Positions 42,976-50,533 of a stretch of DNA of 63,128 bases are shown piece after piece (the first letter of the stretch is position 1; each line of letters begins with the position of its first letter). The notes beneath the pieces are model-generated. The model saw only the letters and a list, made by a program, of their open reading frames with translations. It searched no databases and was not told the origin of the DNA. Origin of the DNA: Dactylosporangium sucinum (GTDB lineage Bacteria > Actinomycetota > Actinomycetes > Mycobacteriales > Micromonosporaceae). The stretch covers positions 1 to 63,128 of the forward strand of contig NZ_BMPI01000068.1 of NCBI RefSeq assembly GCF_014647515.1. The letters are read 5' to 3'. Both the position numbers and the translations under genes were made by a program.

Positions 42976-43751
42976 CCGCCGTCGAGGTACGGGACCTGCG
43001 GGTGACGCTGGACGGCGCGGCCATCCTGGCCGGCGTGGACCTGACCGTCGAGGCCGGCGAATGGGTCACGATCATCGGGCCGAACGGCGCCGGCAAGTCG
43101 ACCCTCCTGCGCGCCGTCGGCGGCCTGGTGCCCAGCACCGGATCGGTCGCCCTGTTCGGCACGCCGGTGGCCCGCCTGCCCCGACGAGCTCGGGCCCGGA
43201 CCGTCGCGACCGTCATGCAGTCGCCGGTCGTCCCGCCCGGCATGGCCGTGTTCGACTACGTGCTGCTCGGCCGCACGCCGTACGTCGCGCCGCTGGGCCG
43301 GGAGTCCGCCGCCGACGTGGCCGCGGTCGGCGACGTGCTGGACCAGCTCGACCTGGGCCGCTTCGCCGACCGGCTGCTCGGCACCCTTTCCGGCGGCGAA
43401 CGGCAGCGGGTGTTCCTGGCCCGGGCGCTCGTCCAAGGCGCCAGCCTGCTGCTGCTGGACGAGCCGGGCACCGCGCTCGACATCGGGCACCAGCAGGAGG
43501 TGCTGGAGCTGGTGGACCAGCTGCGCCGCGACGGCGGGCTGACGGTCCTGGCGACGATGCACGACCTCGCGATCGCCGGCGAGTACGCGGACCGGATGGT
43601 GCTGCTCGCCGGCGGCGCGGTCGTCGCCTCCGGCGCCCCGGCCGACGTGCTGACGGAGGAACTGCTCGCCACGCACTACCGGGCCCGGGTCCGCGTGGTG
43701 CACAGCGAGCACGGCCCTGTGGTGGTGCCGATCCGCCGTACACCCGGCTAG
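42972..43751 (+). CDS. btuD: B12 ABC transporter ATPase (BtuD type)
   Basis: 259 residues from ATG 42972. Walker A is GPNGAGKSTLLRA, the signature TLSGGERQRVFLARALVQG, Walker B LLLLDEPGTALDIGHQQ, and the H-loop MHDLAIAGEYADRM. It is the last gene of the riboswitch-controlled operon. It would energise BtuC. The upstream open frame is the coupling element, not part of the protein. Confidence 0.93.
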   Translation: MTAVEVRDLRVTLDGAAILAGVDLTVEAGEWVTIIGPNGAGKSTLLRAVGGLVPSTGSVALFGTPVARLPRRARARTVATVMQSPVVPPGMAVFDYVLLGRTPYVAPLGRESAADVAAVGDVLDQLDLGRFADRLLGTLSGGERQRVFLARALVQGASLLLLDEPGTALDIGHQQEVLELVDQLRRDGGLTVLATMHDLAIAGEYADRMVLLAGGAVVASGAPADVLTEELLATHYRARVRVVHSEHGPVVVPIRRTPG

Positions 43752-43788
43752 GCAGCGATCGGCGCGAAGACCCCCGCGGCCGGCGGCG

Positions 43789-45024
43789 TCAGCCGGAGGT
43801 GCCGCGCTCGGCGCCCCTGCGCGGCACGAGTGCGAGGCAGAGCAGGCTGGCCGCACCGGCGAGGGCCATCGCCGCCGCCGTCCCGACCGTGAGCGCGGCC
43901 GCTCCGAACAGGACCGGTGTGATGCCCAGCGACGTGGTCATTCCTGCGCCGAGCAGGCCGAAGGCCTGGCCCTGGCGGCCCGGCGGCAGCGCCGCCAGGA
44001 AGCGGCGCTGCAGGCCGACCGCATAGGCCAGGCCGGCGCCGGTCCACAGGAGCAGGGTGACGGTGAGCGGCAGCGCCGGGCCGAACCACAAACCGAGCAA
44101 CGTCACGCCGATCACGCCGATCAGGGGCGCGACCAGGCGCTCGCGGACGGGCGCCGGAAGCGCGCGGCTGACGACCAGGTCGCCGATCCCCATGCCCAGC
44201 GGCAGGCAGCCGAGCAGCAACCCGGCGCTGCCGGCCGGGAAGCCGCGGTCGGCGGCGTACGGCACGAGCAGCCCCTCCGCGGCGGTGGCACAGGCGGCGG
44301 GCAGCCATTGGAGGATCAGCAGGCGGCGTACCAGCGGATCGGCCAGGAGCGCGCGATGGCCGGACCAGGTGCTGCGCAGCAGCGACCGCTCCCGCACCTC
44401 GGCCGGCGCGGGCGCGGCCAGGTCGGGCAGTCGCAGCCCGGCCAGCAGCGCCGCGAGCCCGTGGATCGCGGCGACGACGAGCAGCGCGTGCTGCGGGCTG
44501 CCGAGTACCGCGACCGCGATACCGCCCGCGAGGAGCCCGCCGATCTGTGCGGCGGACGACGCCGCCGTGAACAGCGACCGCCCTACGACGTAGAGGTCGC
44601 CGGGCAGCACCTCGGCCACCAGGCGGGACGCGGCGCCGTTGAAGACCGGTGCGGCGACGGCGACGGCGGCCACGCCCGCGATGGCGACCCAGGCCGGCAT
44701 CGGCACCACGGCGAGCACGGCGGCGGCCGCACACTCGATCGCGTACCCCGCCACGATGAGCGGGCGCGGGCGTATCCGGTCGGCCGCCGCGCCGAACAGC
44801 ATCGAGCCGGCGAGCTGTGGCAGGAACCCGCTCGCGAACGCGATCGCGGCCCACAAGGGCGACCGCGTGGTCGCGTACACGAGGGTGGAGAGAGCGAACA
44901 TGCGCAGCGACGCGGCCGCGATCGTCAGCGTCTTCGTCGCGAACAGCAGCCGGAACACCGGCTCGGACAGCACCCGGCGGTAGGTGCCGCGATCCTCGGT
45001 CCGCGGCGGCGTCGTTCCGGTCAT
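43789..45024 (-). CDS. MFS transporter, possible exporter of the adjacent peptide product
   Basis: 411 residues, eleven or twelve helices. YRRVLSEPVFRLLFATKTLTIAAASLRMFALSTLVYATTRSP and GSMLFGAAADRIRPRPLIVAGY are typical of MFS exporters of the MFS_1/EntS-like branch. It is divergent from the small peptide gene and P450 across 156 bp that hold three copies of an 8-bp half-site. Shared regulation and a role in export or self-protection are therefore possible, but this is inference. Confidence 0.88.
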   Translation of the reverse strand: MTGTTPPRTEDRGTYRRVLSEPVFRLLFATKTLTIAAASLRMFALSTLVYATTRSPLWAAIAFASGFLPQLAGSMLFGAAADRIRPRPLIVAGYAIECAAAAVLAVVPMPAWVAIAGVAAVAVAAPVFNGAASRLVAEVLPGDLYVVGRSLFTAASSAAQIGGLLAGGIAVAVLGSPQHALLVVAAIHGLAALLAGLRLPDLAAPAPAEVRERSLLRSTWSGHRALLADPLVRRLLILQWLPAACATAAEGLLVPYAADRGFPAGSAGLLLGCLPLGMGIGDLVVSRALPAPVRERLVAPLIGVIGVTLLGLWFGPALPLTVTLLLWTGAGLAYAVGLQRRFLAALPPGRQGQAFGLLGAGMTTSLGITPVLFGAAALTVGTAAAMALAGAASLLCLALVPRRGAERGTSG

Positions 45025-45071
45025 GTCCGATGGATACCGGCCCGATCACCCGGCATCAACCGGCTGGCCGG

Positions 45072-45102
45072 TGTTCGGAACGGATCCGAACAGATCCGAA
45101 CA
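45072..45102. promoter_or_regulatory. Triple TCCGAACA half-site cluster
   Basis: TGTTCGGA (45072-45079), TCCGAACA (45085-45092) and TCCGAACA (45095-45102) form one inverted pair with a 5-bp spacer plus a direct copy 10 bp further. The second and third lie in an exact tandem of GATCCGAACA. The 10-bp periodicity puts the sites on one face of the helix. It lies between the MFS gene and the peptide/P450 genes; the regulator is unknown. Confidence 0.6.
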
Positions 45103-45180
45103 TGTCGATGGGTCTTCGGGCTCGGCTCGTATGCCACGGTGTTACCCAGTGGCGACATCGTGTACGGGGAGGTGAACACA

Positions 45181-45267
45181 GTGGCGAAGCTTGCTCTGAT
45201 GGGTCTTGCCCGCCTGGTGCGGCTGGACCGTGGCCGGATGGGCGGCCGGTACATCTGGATTCCCTGA
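45181..45267 (+). CDS. Candidate RiPP precursor peptide (C-terminus GG-RYIWIP)
   Basis: A 28-residue peptide from GTG 45181, with GGGGAGG eight bases upstream (an in-frame GTG at 45172 overlaps that site; ATG 45199 has none). The first 20 residues are an amphipathic basic helix starting VAKLALMG and containing RLVRLDRGRM. A double glycine follows and the peptide ends RYIWIP, its only aromatic residues. The Tyr-Ile-Trp spacing is the kind crosslinked by P450s in biarylitides and in tryptorubin (core AWYIWY as I recall). A P450 gene lies 119 bp downstream and an 11-bp hairpin stands between them. Expression and product are unproven. Confidence 0.6.
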   Translation: MAKLALMGLARLVRLDRGRMGGRYIWIP

Positions 45268-45277
45268 TCCTCTGAAT

Positions 45278-45305
45278 GCGGTGGCCGCGCGCCTGCGGCC
45301 ACCGC
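45278..45305 (+). terminator. Hairpin between peptide gene and P450 gene (attenuator candidate)
   Basis: GCGGTGGCCGC and GCGGCCACCGC form a perfect 11-bp stem with the 6-nt loop GCGCCT, starting 10 bp after the peptide stop. Further GC-rich inverted repeats follow to about 45345. In many RiPP operons such a partial terminator keeps precursor mRNA in excess over enzyme mRNA. No T-run follows, so readthrough is expected. Confidence 0.65.
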
Positions 45306-45386
45306 GCGGGGGCGGCTCGCCGCCGCGTCCGCGGCGGGCCGCAGGTCCGCGTGTCTCATGTCCGTCCCGGCCTGAGGGGTCACAGC

Positions 45387-46673
45387 ATGTCCATAGGCGA
45401 GTACCCGGCCGGGCCGCGGGGGCGGCGTCTGGTCGGCAATCGATACGACTACGAGCGGGACCGGATCGGCTTCCTCCAGCGGTGCCAGCGCGACTACGGC
45501 GACGTGTTCTCGTTCAGCGCGCGGACGAGCGTCGTGGCCGACCCGGTCCTCGTCCACGAGATCCTCGCCCGCACGAACACGGACTTCGGCATCGAGGTCG
45601 CCCTGTTCGACGACGCCGAGCCGGAGGTGAACGCGCGGGCGACCCCGACGGCCATGGCCGGCCGCAAGAAGAGCCGGCCGGGGGTCAACCGGGCGGCGGC
45701 CGACGCGCACAGCGACCGCCTGGTGGAGATACTGCACGCCCGGCTCGCCGGCGAGCTCGGGCGTGCCGTCGACGTGGCGGCGGTGATGAAGTCCTTCATC
45801 ATCCGCGCCACGACCGACTACTGCCTCGGCGACGACAGCGACGAGGTGGCACCGGCCGTCACCGACGCGGCGGAGCACTCGGCCGTCCTGATGGCCAGTT
45901 CCCTGTCGTTGCCGAGCTGGCTGCCGGTGTCCAGGGTGCGGTCGGCGAAGGCGGCGAACCGGAGGCTCACCGAGGTGCTGCACGAACGCATCCGGCAGCG
46001 GCACGCCCGGCCCCACGACAAGGTGCGGGACCTGCTCGACACCATGCTGAGCGACGACGGGGAAGCGCTGGACGAACAGACCGTCTACCGGACGATCTCG
46101 GTGATGCTGCGGGCGTCGCACGGCGTACCGGGCACCATCCTCGCCTGGGCGGTGCTGACCCTCGCCCGCGAGCCCGAGATCGCCGCCAGGATCGGCCTCG
46201 AGGTCGAGGGACTGGTGCCGGAGGCGGGCCGCTCGGTCACCGTCGACGACCTGCCCTTCACCGAGGCGGTCGTCAAGGAGCTGCTGCGCGCGTACATCCC
46301 GACGTGGCTGATGGGGCGCGAGGTTCGCACCCACACCACGCTCGGGCGATGGGCGTTCCAGCCCGGCCAGCAGGTGATGATGCCCGTCTACCTGATCCAT
46401 CGCGATCCGCGGTGGTGGGACGAGCCGGAGCGGTTCCTCCCGGACCGGTGGCTCCGCACGCAGCAGCCACACGCGCGGTTCGCGTACCTGCCCTTCGGCG
46501 CCGGACCCCGGATCTGCCTGGGCAACCAGGTCGGCCTGCTGCAGCTGGTGCTCGCGGTCGCCACGCTGGTGCGGGACTACGACATCACCGTGGCCGACGC
46601 GGACGCGGTCGTCATGCGGCCGGAGGCGCTGCTGGTCCCGGCCGGCTTGCGGGCGACCTTCGCGCGAAAGTAG
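45387..46673 (+). CDS. Cytochrome P450, putative peptide-crosslinking enzyme
   Basis: 428 residues from ATG 45387 with GAGGGG seven bases upstream. The heme loop FAYLPFGAGPRICLG places the thiolate at Cys377. The K-helix ExxR is Glu298-Arg301 (KELLR), and the meander is DEPERF. The I helix reads ASHGVPGTILAW, so the usual acid-alcohol pair of (A/G)GxDTT is replaced by Pro-Gly, as in some P450s that couple phenols rather than hydroxylate. It needs ferredoxin partners supplied elsewhere. Its place after the YIW peptide suggests aromatic crosslinking, but a role in another pathway cannot be excluded. Confidence 0.88.
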   Translation: MSIGEYPAGPRGRRLVGNRYDYERDRIGFLQRCQRDYGDVFSFSARTSVVADPVLVHEILARTNTDFGIEVALFDDAEPEVNARATPTAMAGRKKSRPGVNRAAADAHSDRLVEILHARLAGELGRAVDVAAVMKSFIIRATTDYCLGDDSDEVAPAVTDAAEHSAVLMASSLSLPSWLPVSRVRSAKAANRRLTEVLHERIRQRHARPHDKVRDLLDTMLSDDGEALDEQTVYRTISVMLRASHGVPGTILAWAVLTLAREPEIAARIGLEVEGLVPEAGRSVTVDDLPFTEAVVKELLRAYIPTWLMGREVRTHTTLGRWAFQPGQQVMMPVYLIHRDPRWWDEPERFLPDRWLRTQQPHARFAYLPFGAGPRICLGNQVGLLQLVLAVATLVRDYDITVADADAVVMRPEALLVPAGLRATFARK

Positions 46674-46916
46674 ACGCTCGGGCGGCGTTTCGGCAGGGGC
46701 GACCCCGTGGTCTTCGGTCGCTCCGCGTCCTGCCCGCATGGGCACTCCGGCGGGCAACCGAGGTCTGGTACTGGGTCATGGTGTGGCGACACCTGGCAGG
46801 CCGCCGCACTTGCACCGAGACCGGACGGCCTGCGGACGGTCCAGTGAGCGGCCCCCGGTTTAGCGGGTCCGGCGCGGGTAGGTACTGATCGACCTGACGA
46901 CGAGAGGAGTCCGGCC

Positions 46917-47099
46917 GTGAGCAAGCTTCTGGACAAGGCCAAGGAACTCTTTGGCAAGCACGACGACAAGGTGGACCAGGGGCTGGACAAGGCCGCTCAG
47001 CAGGCCGACCAGCGCACCGGCCAGCAGTACACCGACAAGATCGAAAAGGGCAGCCAGGTGGCGAAGGAGCACACCGGGGAGGGTGACACGACCAAGTAG
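46917..47099 (+). CDS. MT0933-like antitoxin-family small protein
   Basis: 60 residues, highly charged, from GTG 46917. LDKAKELFGKHDDKVDQGLDKAAQQADQ and YTDKIEKGSQVAKEH match the MT0933/Rv0909 antitoxin family, which is all-helical. In most actinobacterial genomes members of this family occur without a toxin, and none is adjacent here, so the antitoxin role is unproven. A stress or membrane-related role is equally possible. Confidence 0.8.
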   Translation: MSKLLDKAKELFGKHDDKVDQGLDKAAQQADQRTGQQYTDKIEKGSQVAKEHTGEGDTTK

Positions 47100-47148
47100 C
47101 TGGCGTGAACCGGCCCCGGTGGCGCCCGGTTCCGGGAAGGACGCGCCG

Positions 47149-48486
47149 ATGGATGACGCCGCACGGTCCGACCGGATCGCCGCCGACCTGGCGGCACGCG
47201 GCGTCCACGCGGTCGCCCTCACCTGGGTCGACAATGCCGGCGTCACCCGGGTGAAGGCGGTGCCGATCCGCCGGCTGGCCCACGCGGCCGCCTGGGGGGT
47301 CGGCATGTCGCCGGTCTTCGACGTGTTCCTCGTCGACGACTCGGTCACCACCAGCGAACACGTCGGCGGGCCGGCCGGGGACCTGCGGCTGTTCCCCGAC
47401 CTGGACCGCGTCGCCGTCCTGGCCGCGCAGCCGGGCTGGGCCTGGGCGCCGGCCGACCGGCGCACCCAGGACGGCGAGCCGTGGCCGTGCTGCCAGCGCA
47501 CGCTGGCCCGCACCGCCGCCGCCCGGGCCGCCGCGCTCGGCTTCGAGCTGCGCATGGCGTTCGAGGTGGAGTGGTACCTCGCCACCGCCGGCGGCGACCC
47601 GGCCGCGATCGGCCCCGCCTACGGGATGACCCGTGTCGTCGAGGTGTCGGCCTACCTCGACGAGCTGTTCCAGGCCCTCGACGCGCAGGACGTGCCCGTC
47701 GACCAGATCCATCCGGAGTACTCCCCCGGCCAGTTCGAGGTGTCCGTCGCCGCCGCCGACCCAGTGCTCGCCGCCGACCGGACGGTGCTGGTCCGCCAGA
47801 CCGTCCGGGCCGTGTCCCAGCGGTACGGCCTGCGGGCGTCGTTCGCCCCCGTCGTCACCGCCGGCCAGGTCGGCAACGGCCAGCACCTGCACGTCTCGGC
47901 CCGCCGCGACGGGCAGGCGCTGTTCAGCGGCGGAGGCGGGCCGTACGGGCTGCGCCCGGCGGGCGAGGCCGCCATGGCCGGGCTCCTGCGGCGGCTGCCG
48001 GCGCTCACCGCGCTCGCCACCCCCGGCGTCGCCAGCCGGCTCCGGCTGGAGCCGCAGCGCTGGGCCGCGCCGTACCGCTGCTGGGGCCACGAGAACCGGG
48101 AGGCCGCCCTGCGGCTGGTCACCGGCAGCCCCGACGAACGGGACCGGGCCGCCAACGTCGAGGTCAAGTGCTGCGACGGCGCCGCCAACCCGTACCTCGT
48201 CGTCGCCGCCGTGACCGAGATCGTCGCCGCCTCCTGCGGGCAGGACCTGCGCCTGCCGGCCGAGGTGCCGGGCGACCCGGCGCTGCTGCCGGAGGACCGC
48301 CGCCCCGAACGGCTGCCGGGGACCGCCGCCGTCGCCGTCGCCGCACTGCGCGCCGACGACCTGCTGGCCGGCCTGCTCGGCCCGCCGCTGCTGGAGGCGT
48401 ACTGCGCGGTCCGGCTCGCCGAGGCCGACCGGTTCGCCGGCGCGACCCCGGAGGAGATCGTCGAGGCGACCCGATGGAGGTACTGA
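47149..48486 (+). CDS. Glutamine-synthetase-family ligase (FluG/GlnA-like)
   Basis: 445 residues. A beta-grasp N-terminus (ALTWVDNAGVTRVKAVPIRRL) precedes the catalytic fold: FEVEWYL, then QIHPEYSPGQFEVS (Glu-rich metal site), GNGQHLHVSARRDG (ammonium/glutamate His loop), RLEPQRWAAPYRCWGHENREAALRL and a final VEVKCCDGAANPYLVVAAV. Such members make gamma-glutamyl amides or act in amine catabolism rather than bulk glutamine synthesis. The next gene, an amidohydrolase, overlaps by 13 nt. Together they recall the two halves of fungal FluG in reversed order. Confidence 0.9.
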   Translation: MDDAARSDRIAADLAARGVHAVALTWVDNAGVTRVKAVPIRRLAHAAAWGVGMSPVFDVFLVDDSVTTSEHVGGPAGDLRLFPDLDRVAVLAAQPGWAWAPADRRTQDGEPWPCCQRTLARTAAARAAALGFELRMAFEVEWYLATAGGDPAAIGPAYGMTRVVEVSAYLDELFQALDAQDVPVDQIHPEYSPGQFEVSVAAADPVLAADRTVLVRQTVRAVSQRYGLRASFAPVVTAGQVGNGQHLHVSARRDGQALFSGGGGPYGLRPAGEAAMAGLLRRLPALTALATPGVASRLRLEPQRWAAPYRCWGHENREAALRLVTGSPDERDRAANVEVKCCDGAANPYLVVAAVTEIVAASCGQDLRLPAEVPGDPALLPEDRRPERLPGTAAVAVAALRADDLLAGLLGPPLLEAYCAVRLAEADRFAGATPEEIVEATRWRY

Positions 48487-49586
48487 TCGACGGGCACTGC
48501 CACCGGGTGCTGGCCCGCGACCTCGACCGCGCCGCGTTCGAGACCGCCTGCACCGAGGCCGACCTGCCGCCCCCGCCGGGTGTGTCCTACCTCGACAGCC
48601 GGGTCGGGCTCGCCGTGCGCCGCTGGTGCGCCCCCGCCCTCGGCCTGCCGGCCCACGCGTCCGCCGACGACTACCTGGCCCGCCGCGCCGAGCTCGGCTG
48701 GCGGGCCGCGACCGAGGCCCTGCTGCGCGCCGCCGGCCTCGCCGAGCTGCTCGTCGACACCGGCCTCGACGACCCGGCCCTGCTCGGCGACGCCGGCCTG
48801 GCCGCGGCCTCCGGCGCCCGCGTCCGCGAGGTCGTCCGCCTCGAACGCGTCGCCGAGACGCTGCCCGCCGACACCGGCGCCGCCGGGTTCGCCACCACCT
48901 TCGCCGCCGCCCTCGCCGGCCGGATCCGCACCGCCGCCGCCGTGAAGTCCGTCGCCGCCTACCGCCACGGCCTCGCCGTCCCCGCGGAGCGGCCCACCCC
49001 GCGGGCCGTCCAGCGGGCCGCGGAGGCCTGGCTGCGCGCCGGCCGCGGCCGGATCACCGACCCGGTCCTGCTCGGCCACGTGCTGTGGGCCGGCGTCGGC
49101 ACCGGCCTGCCGCTGCAGCTGCACACCGGGTTCGGCGACCGCAGTCTCGCGCTGCGCCGCGCCGACCCGGCCCTCGCTCAGCCGTTCCTCGCCGCGCTCG
49201 GCCCGCGGGCCGCGCCGGTCGTCCTGCTCCACTGCTACCCGTACCACCGAAACGCCGGCTGGCTCGCCCAGGTCTACCCGCACGTGTACGTCGACGTCGG
49301 CCTCACCGTCACCCACGCCGGCGACGCGGTCCTGCCCGAGTTCTTCGAGCTGGCGCCGTTCGGCAAGCTGCTGTTCTCCACCGACGCCTACCTGCTGCCC
49401 GAGTTGTACCTCGTGGGCGCCGCCCGGTTCCGCCACGCCCTGCGGCGCCTGCTCGACACCTGGCGCGCCGACGACAGCGTGAGCGTGGCCGACGCCGAGC
49501 GGATCGCCACGCTGGTCGGCGCCGGCAACGCCCGCCGCCTCTACGGCAGATCGGTCGGTGCGTGCGGTCCGACGCGACGACGGTGA
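48474..49586 (+). CDS. Amidohydrolase_2-type metal-dependent hydrolase
   Basis: 370 residues from an ATG inside the ligase gene. LIDGHCHRVLARDL carries the HxH metal site, LQLHTGFGDRSLAL and VLLHCYPYHRNAGWLAQVYPHVYVDVGL further ligands, and FSTDAYLLPELYLVGA the catalytic Asp. It is the partner expected for the preceding gamma-glutamylamide synthetase-like enzyme, and could hydrolyse the same amide. The tail after NARRLYG is probably extra. Confidence 0.88.
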   Translation: MEVLIDGHCHRVLARDLDRAAFETACTEADLPPPPGVSYLDSRVGLAVRRWCAPALGLPAHASADDYLARRAELGWRAATEALLRAAGLAELLVDTGLDDPALLGDAGLAAASGARVREVVRLERVAETLPADTGAAGFATTFAAALAGRIRTAAAVKSVAAYRHGLAVPAERPTPRAVQRAAEAWLRAGRGRITDPVLLGHVLWAGVGTGLPLQLHTGFGDRSLALRRADPALAQPFLAALGPRAAPVVLLHCYPYHRNAGWLAQVYPHVYVDVGLTVTHAGDAVLPEFFELAPFGKLLFSTDAYLLPELYLVGAARFRHALRRLLDTWRADDSVSVADAERIATLVGAGNARRLYGRSVGACGPTRRR

Positions 49587-49623
49587 CAGCTCGGGAGAGG
49601 CGGCAGCCGCGAGGGGCGGGCAC

Positions 49624-50514
49624 CTACTGCCCCGAACCCGGCGATGTCCCGATCGAAGGCGCCCACTCCCGGGATTCCTGCCGACCGGCTCGCACCAGCG
49701 GCCCGGCTGCGAGTGCGGCCAGCACCAGGACCACCAGCAGCTGAATGCCCTCCTGCCCGAAGCCGCCTGGGCCGAGCAGCAGCGCGGTGGTCAGCGGGGC
49801 CAGCACGAAGTTGTTGCCGGCGTGTGCCAGGCAGGCCGGCCAGATGCTGCGGCTGCGGGCCCGCAGCCAGGCCAGGATGACCTCCTGGCACATGATCCAC
49901 GCCGTCCATCCGACCAGGCCCAGGGCCAGATGCCGGAACTCGGCGTAGCCGAACAGCGCGAGCGGATAGTGCCAGACCGCCGCGATCAGGCCTGCTGCCA
50001 GCGCGGCACGGCGCGGACGGCCGGGGCAGATGCGCAGCAGCAGATAGCCGGTCCAGCCGAACTCCTCGCCCCAGAGGGCGACGGTGACGATCGGAGCCAC
50101 CGCGCAGAGCAGCAGCGGCACCGACCAGACGGGCACGCCGGGAACCAGGTCCGCCATCGGACGGACGGACGGCTCCCATCGCCCGGATGCCGCGGCGACG
50201 CCGACGACCGCGACGGCGACGCCAAGCGGGCCCAGCCAAGCCAGCAGGTAGTACCGCCAGGCGGAGCGCAGCCGCAGGCGGGAGCCGGCGTCCGCGAAAC
50301 CCTCGCGGGTGACCCAACGCCGGACCACCAGCGCCGCGGCCGCGGGCGCGAACGCGGCCGGCACCTGCACCAGCAGGTTCACCAGCGACCAGCCGAGCAG
50401 CAGGCGGGCCACCGCTTCCCAGCCCCAGGCAACACCGAACGACATCAGCAGGAACGCCGTCAGACCCCGCTTCCTCACGCGGTCCCCGACGCTCGTCGCT
50501 TGGGCATCGATCAT
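49624..50514 (-). CDS. CPBP-family intramembrane protease-like protein
   Basis: 296 residues from ATG 50514, about eight helices. The family motif is LWGEEFGWTGYLLLRI (glutamates of EExxxR; the usual Arg is Thr here), with WHYPLALFGY and NNFVLAP carrying the later His and Asn. CPBP proteins process or protect against peptides. It follows an ABC antimicrobial-peptide-type transporter on the same leftward strand and may share its control. Confidence 0.88.
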   Translation of the reverse strand: MIDAQATSVGDRVRKRGLTAFLLMSFGVAWGWEAVARLLLGWSLVNLLVQVPAAFAPAAAALVVRRWVTREGFADAGSRLRLRSAWRYYLLAWLGPLGVAVAVVGVAAASGRWEPSVRPMADLVPGVPVWSVPLLLCAVAPIVTVALWGEEFGWTGYLLLRICPGRPRRAALAAGLIAAVWHYPLALFGYAEFRHLALGLVGWTAWIMCQEVILAWLRARSRSIWPACLAHAGNNFVLAPLTTALLLGPGGFGQEGIQLLVVLVLAALAAGPLVRAGRQESREWAPSIGTSPGSGQ

Positions 50515-50533
50515 GGTGGTCGGCTCCCGTCGG

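Noticed and set aside
46690..46888. Aromatic-rich string VWYWVMVWR in a + frame after the P450
   Set aside because: I considered a second RiPP core, but there is no start codon with a ribosome site close by and the string continues into 40 ordinary residues.
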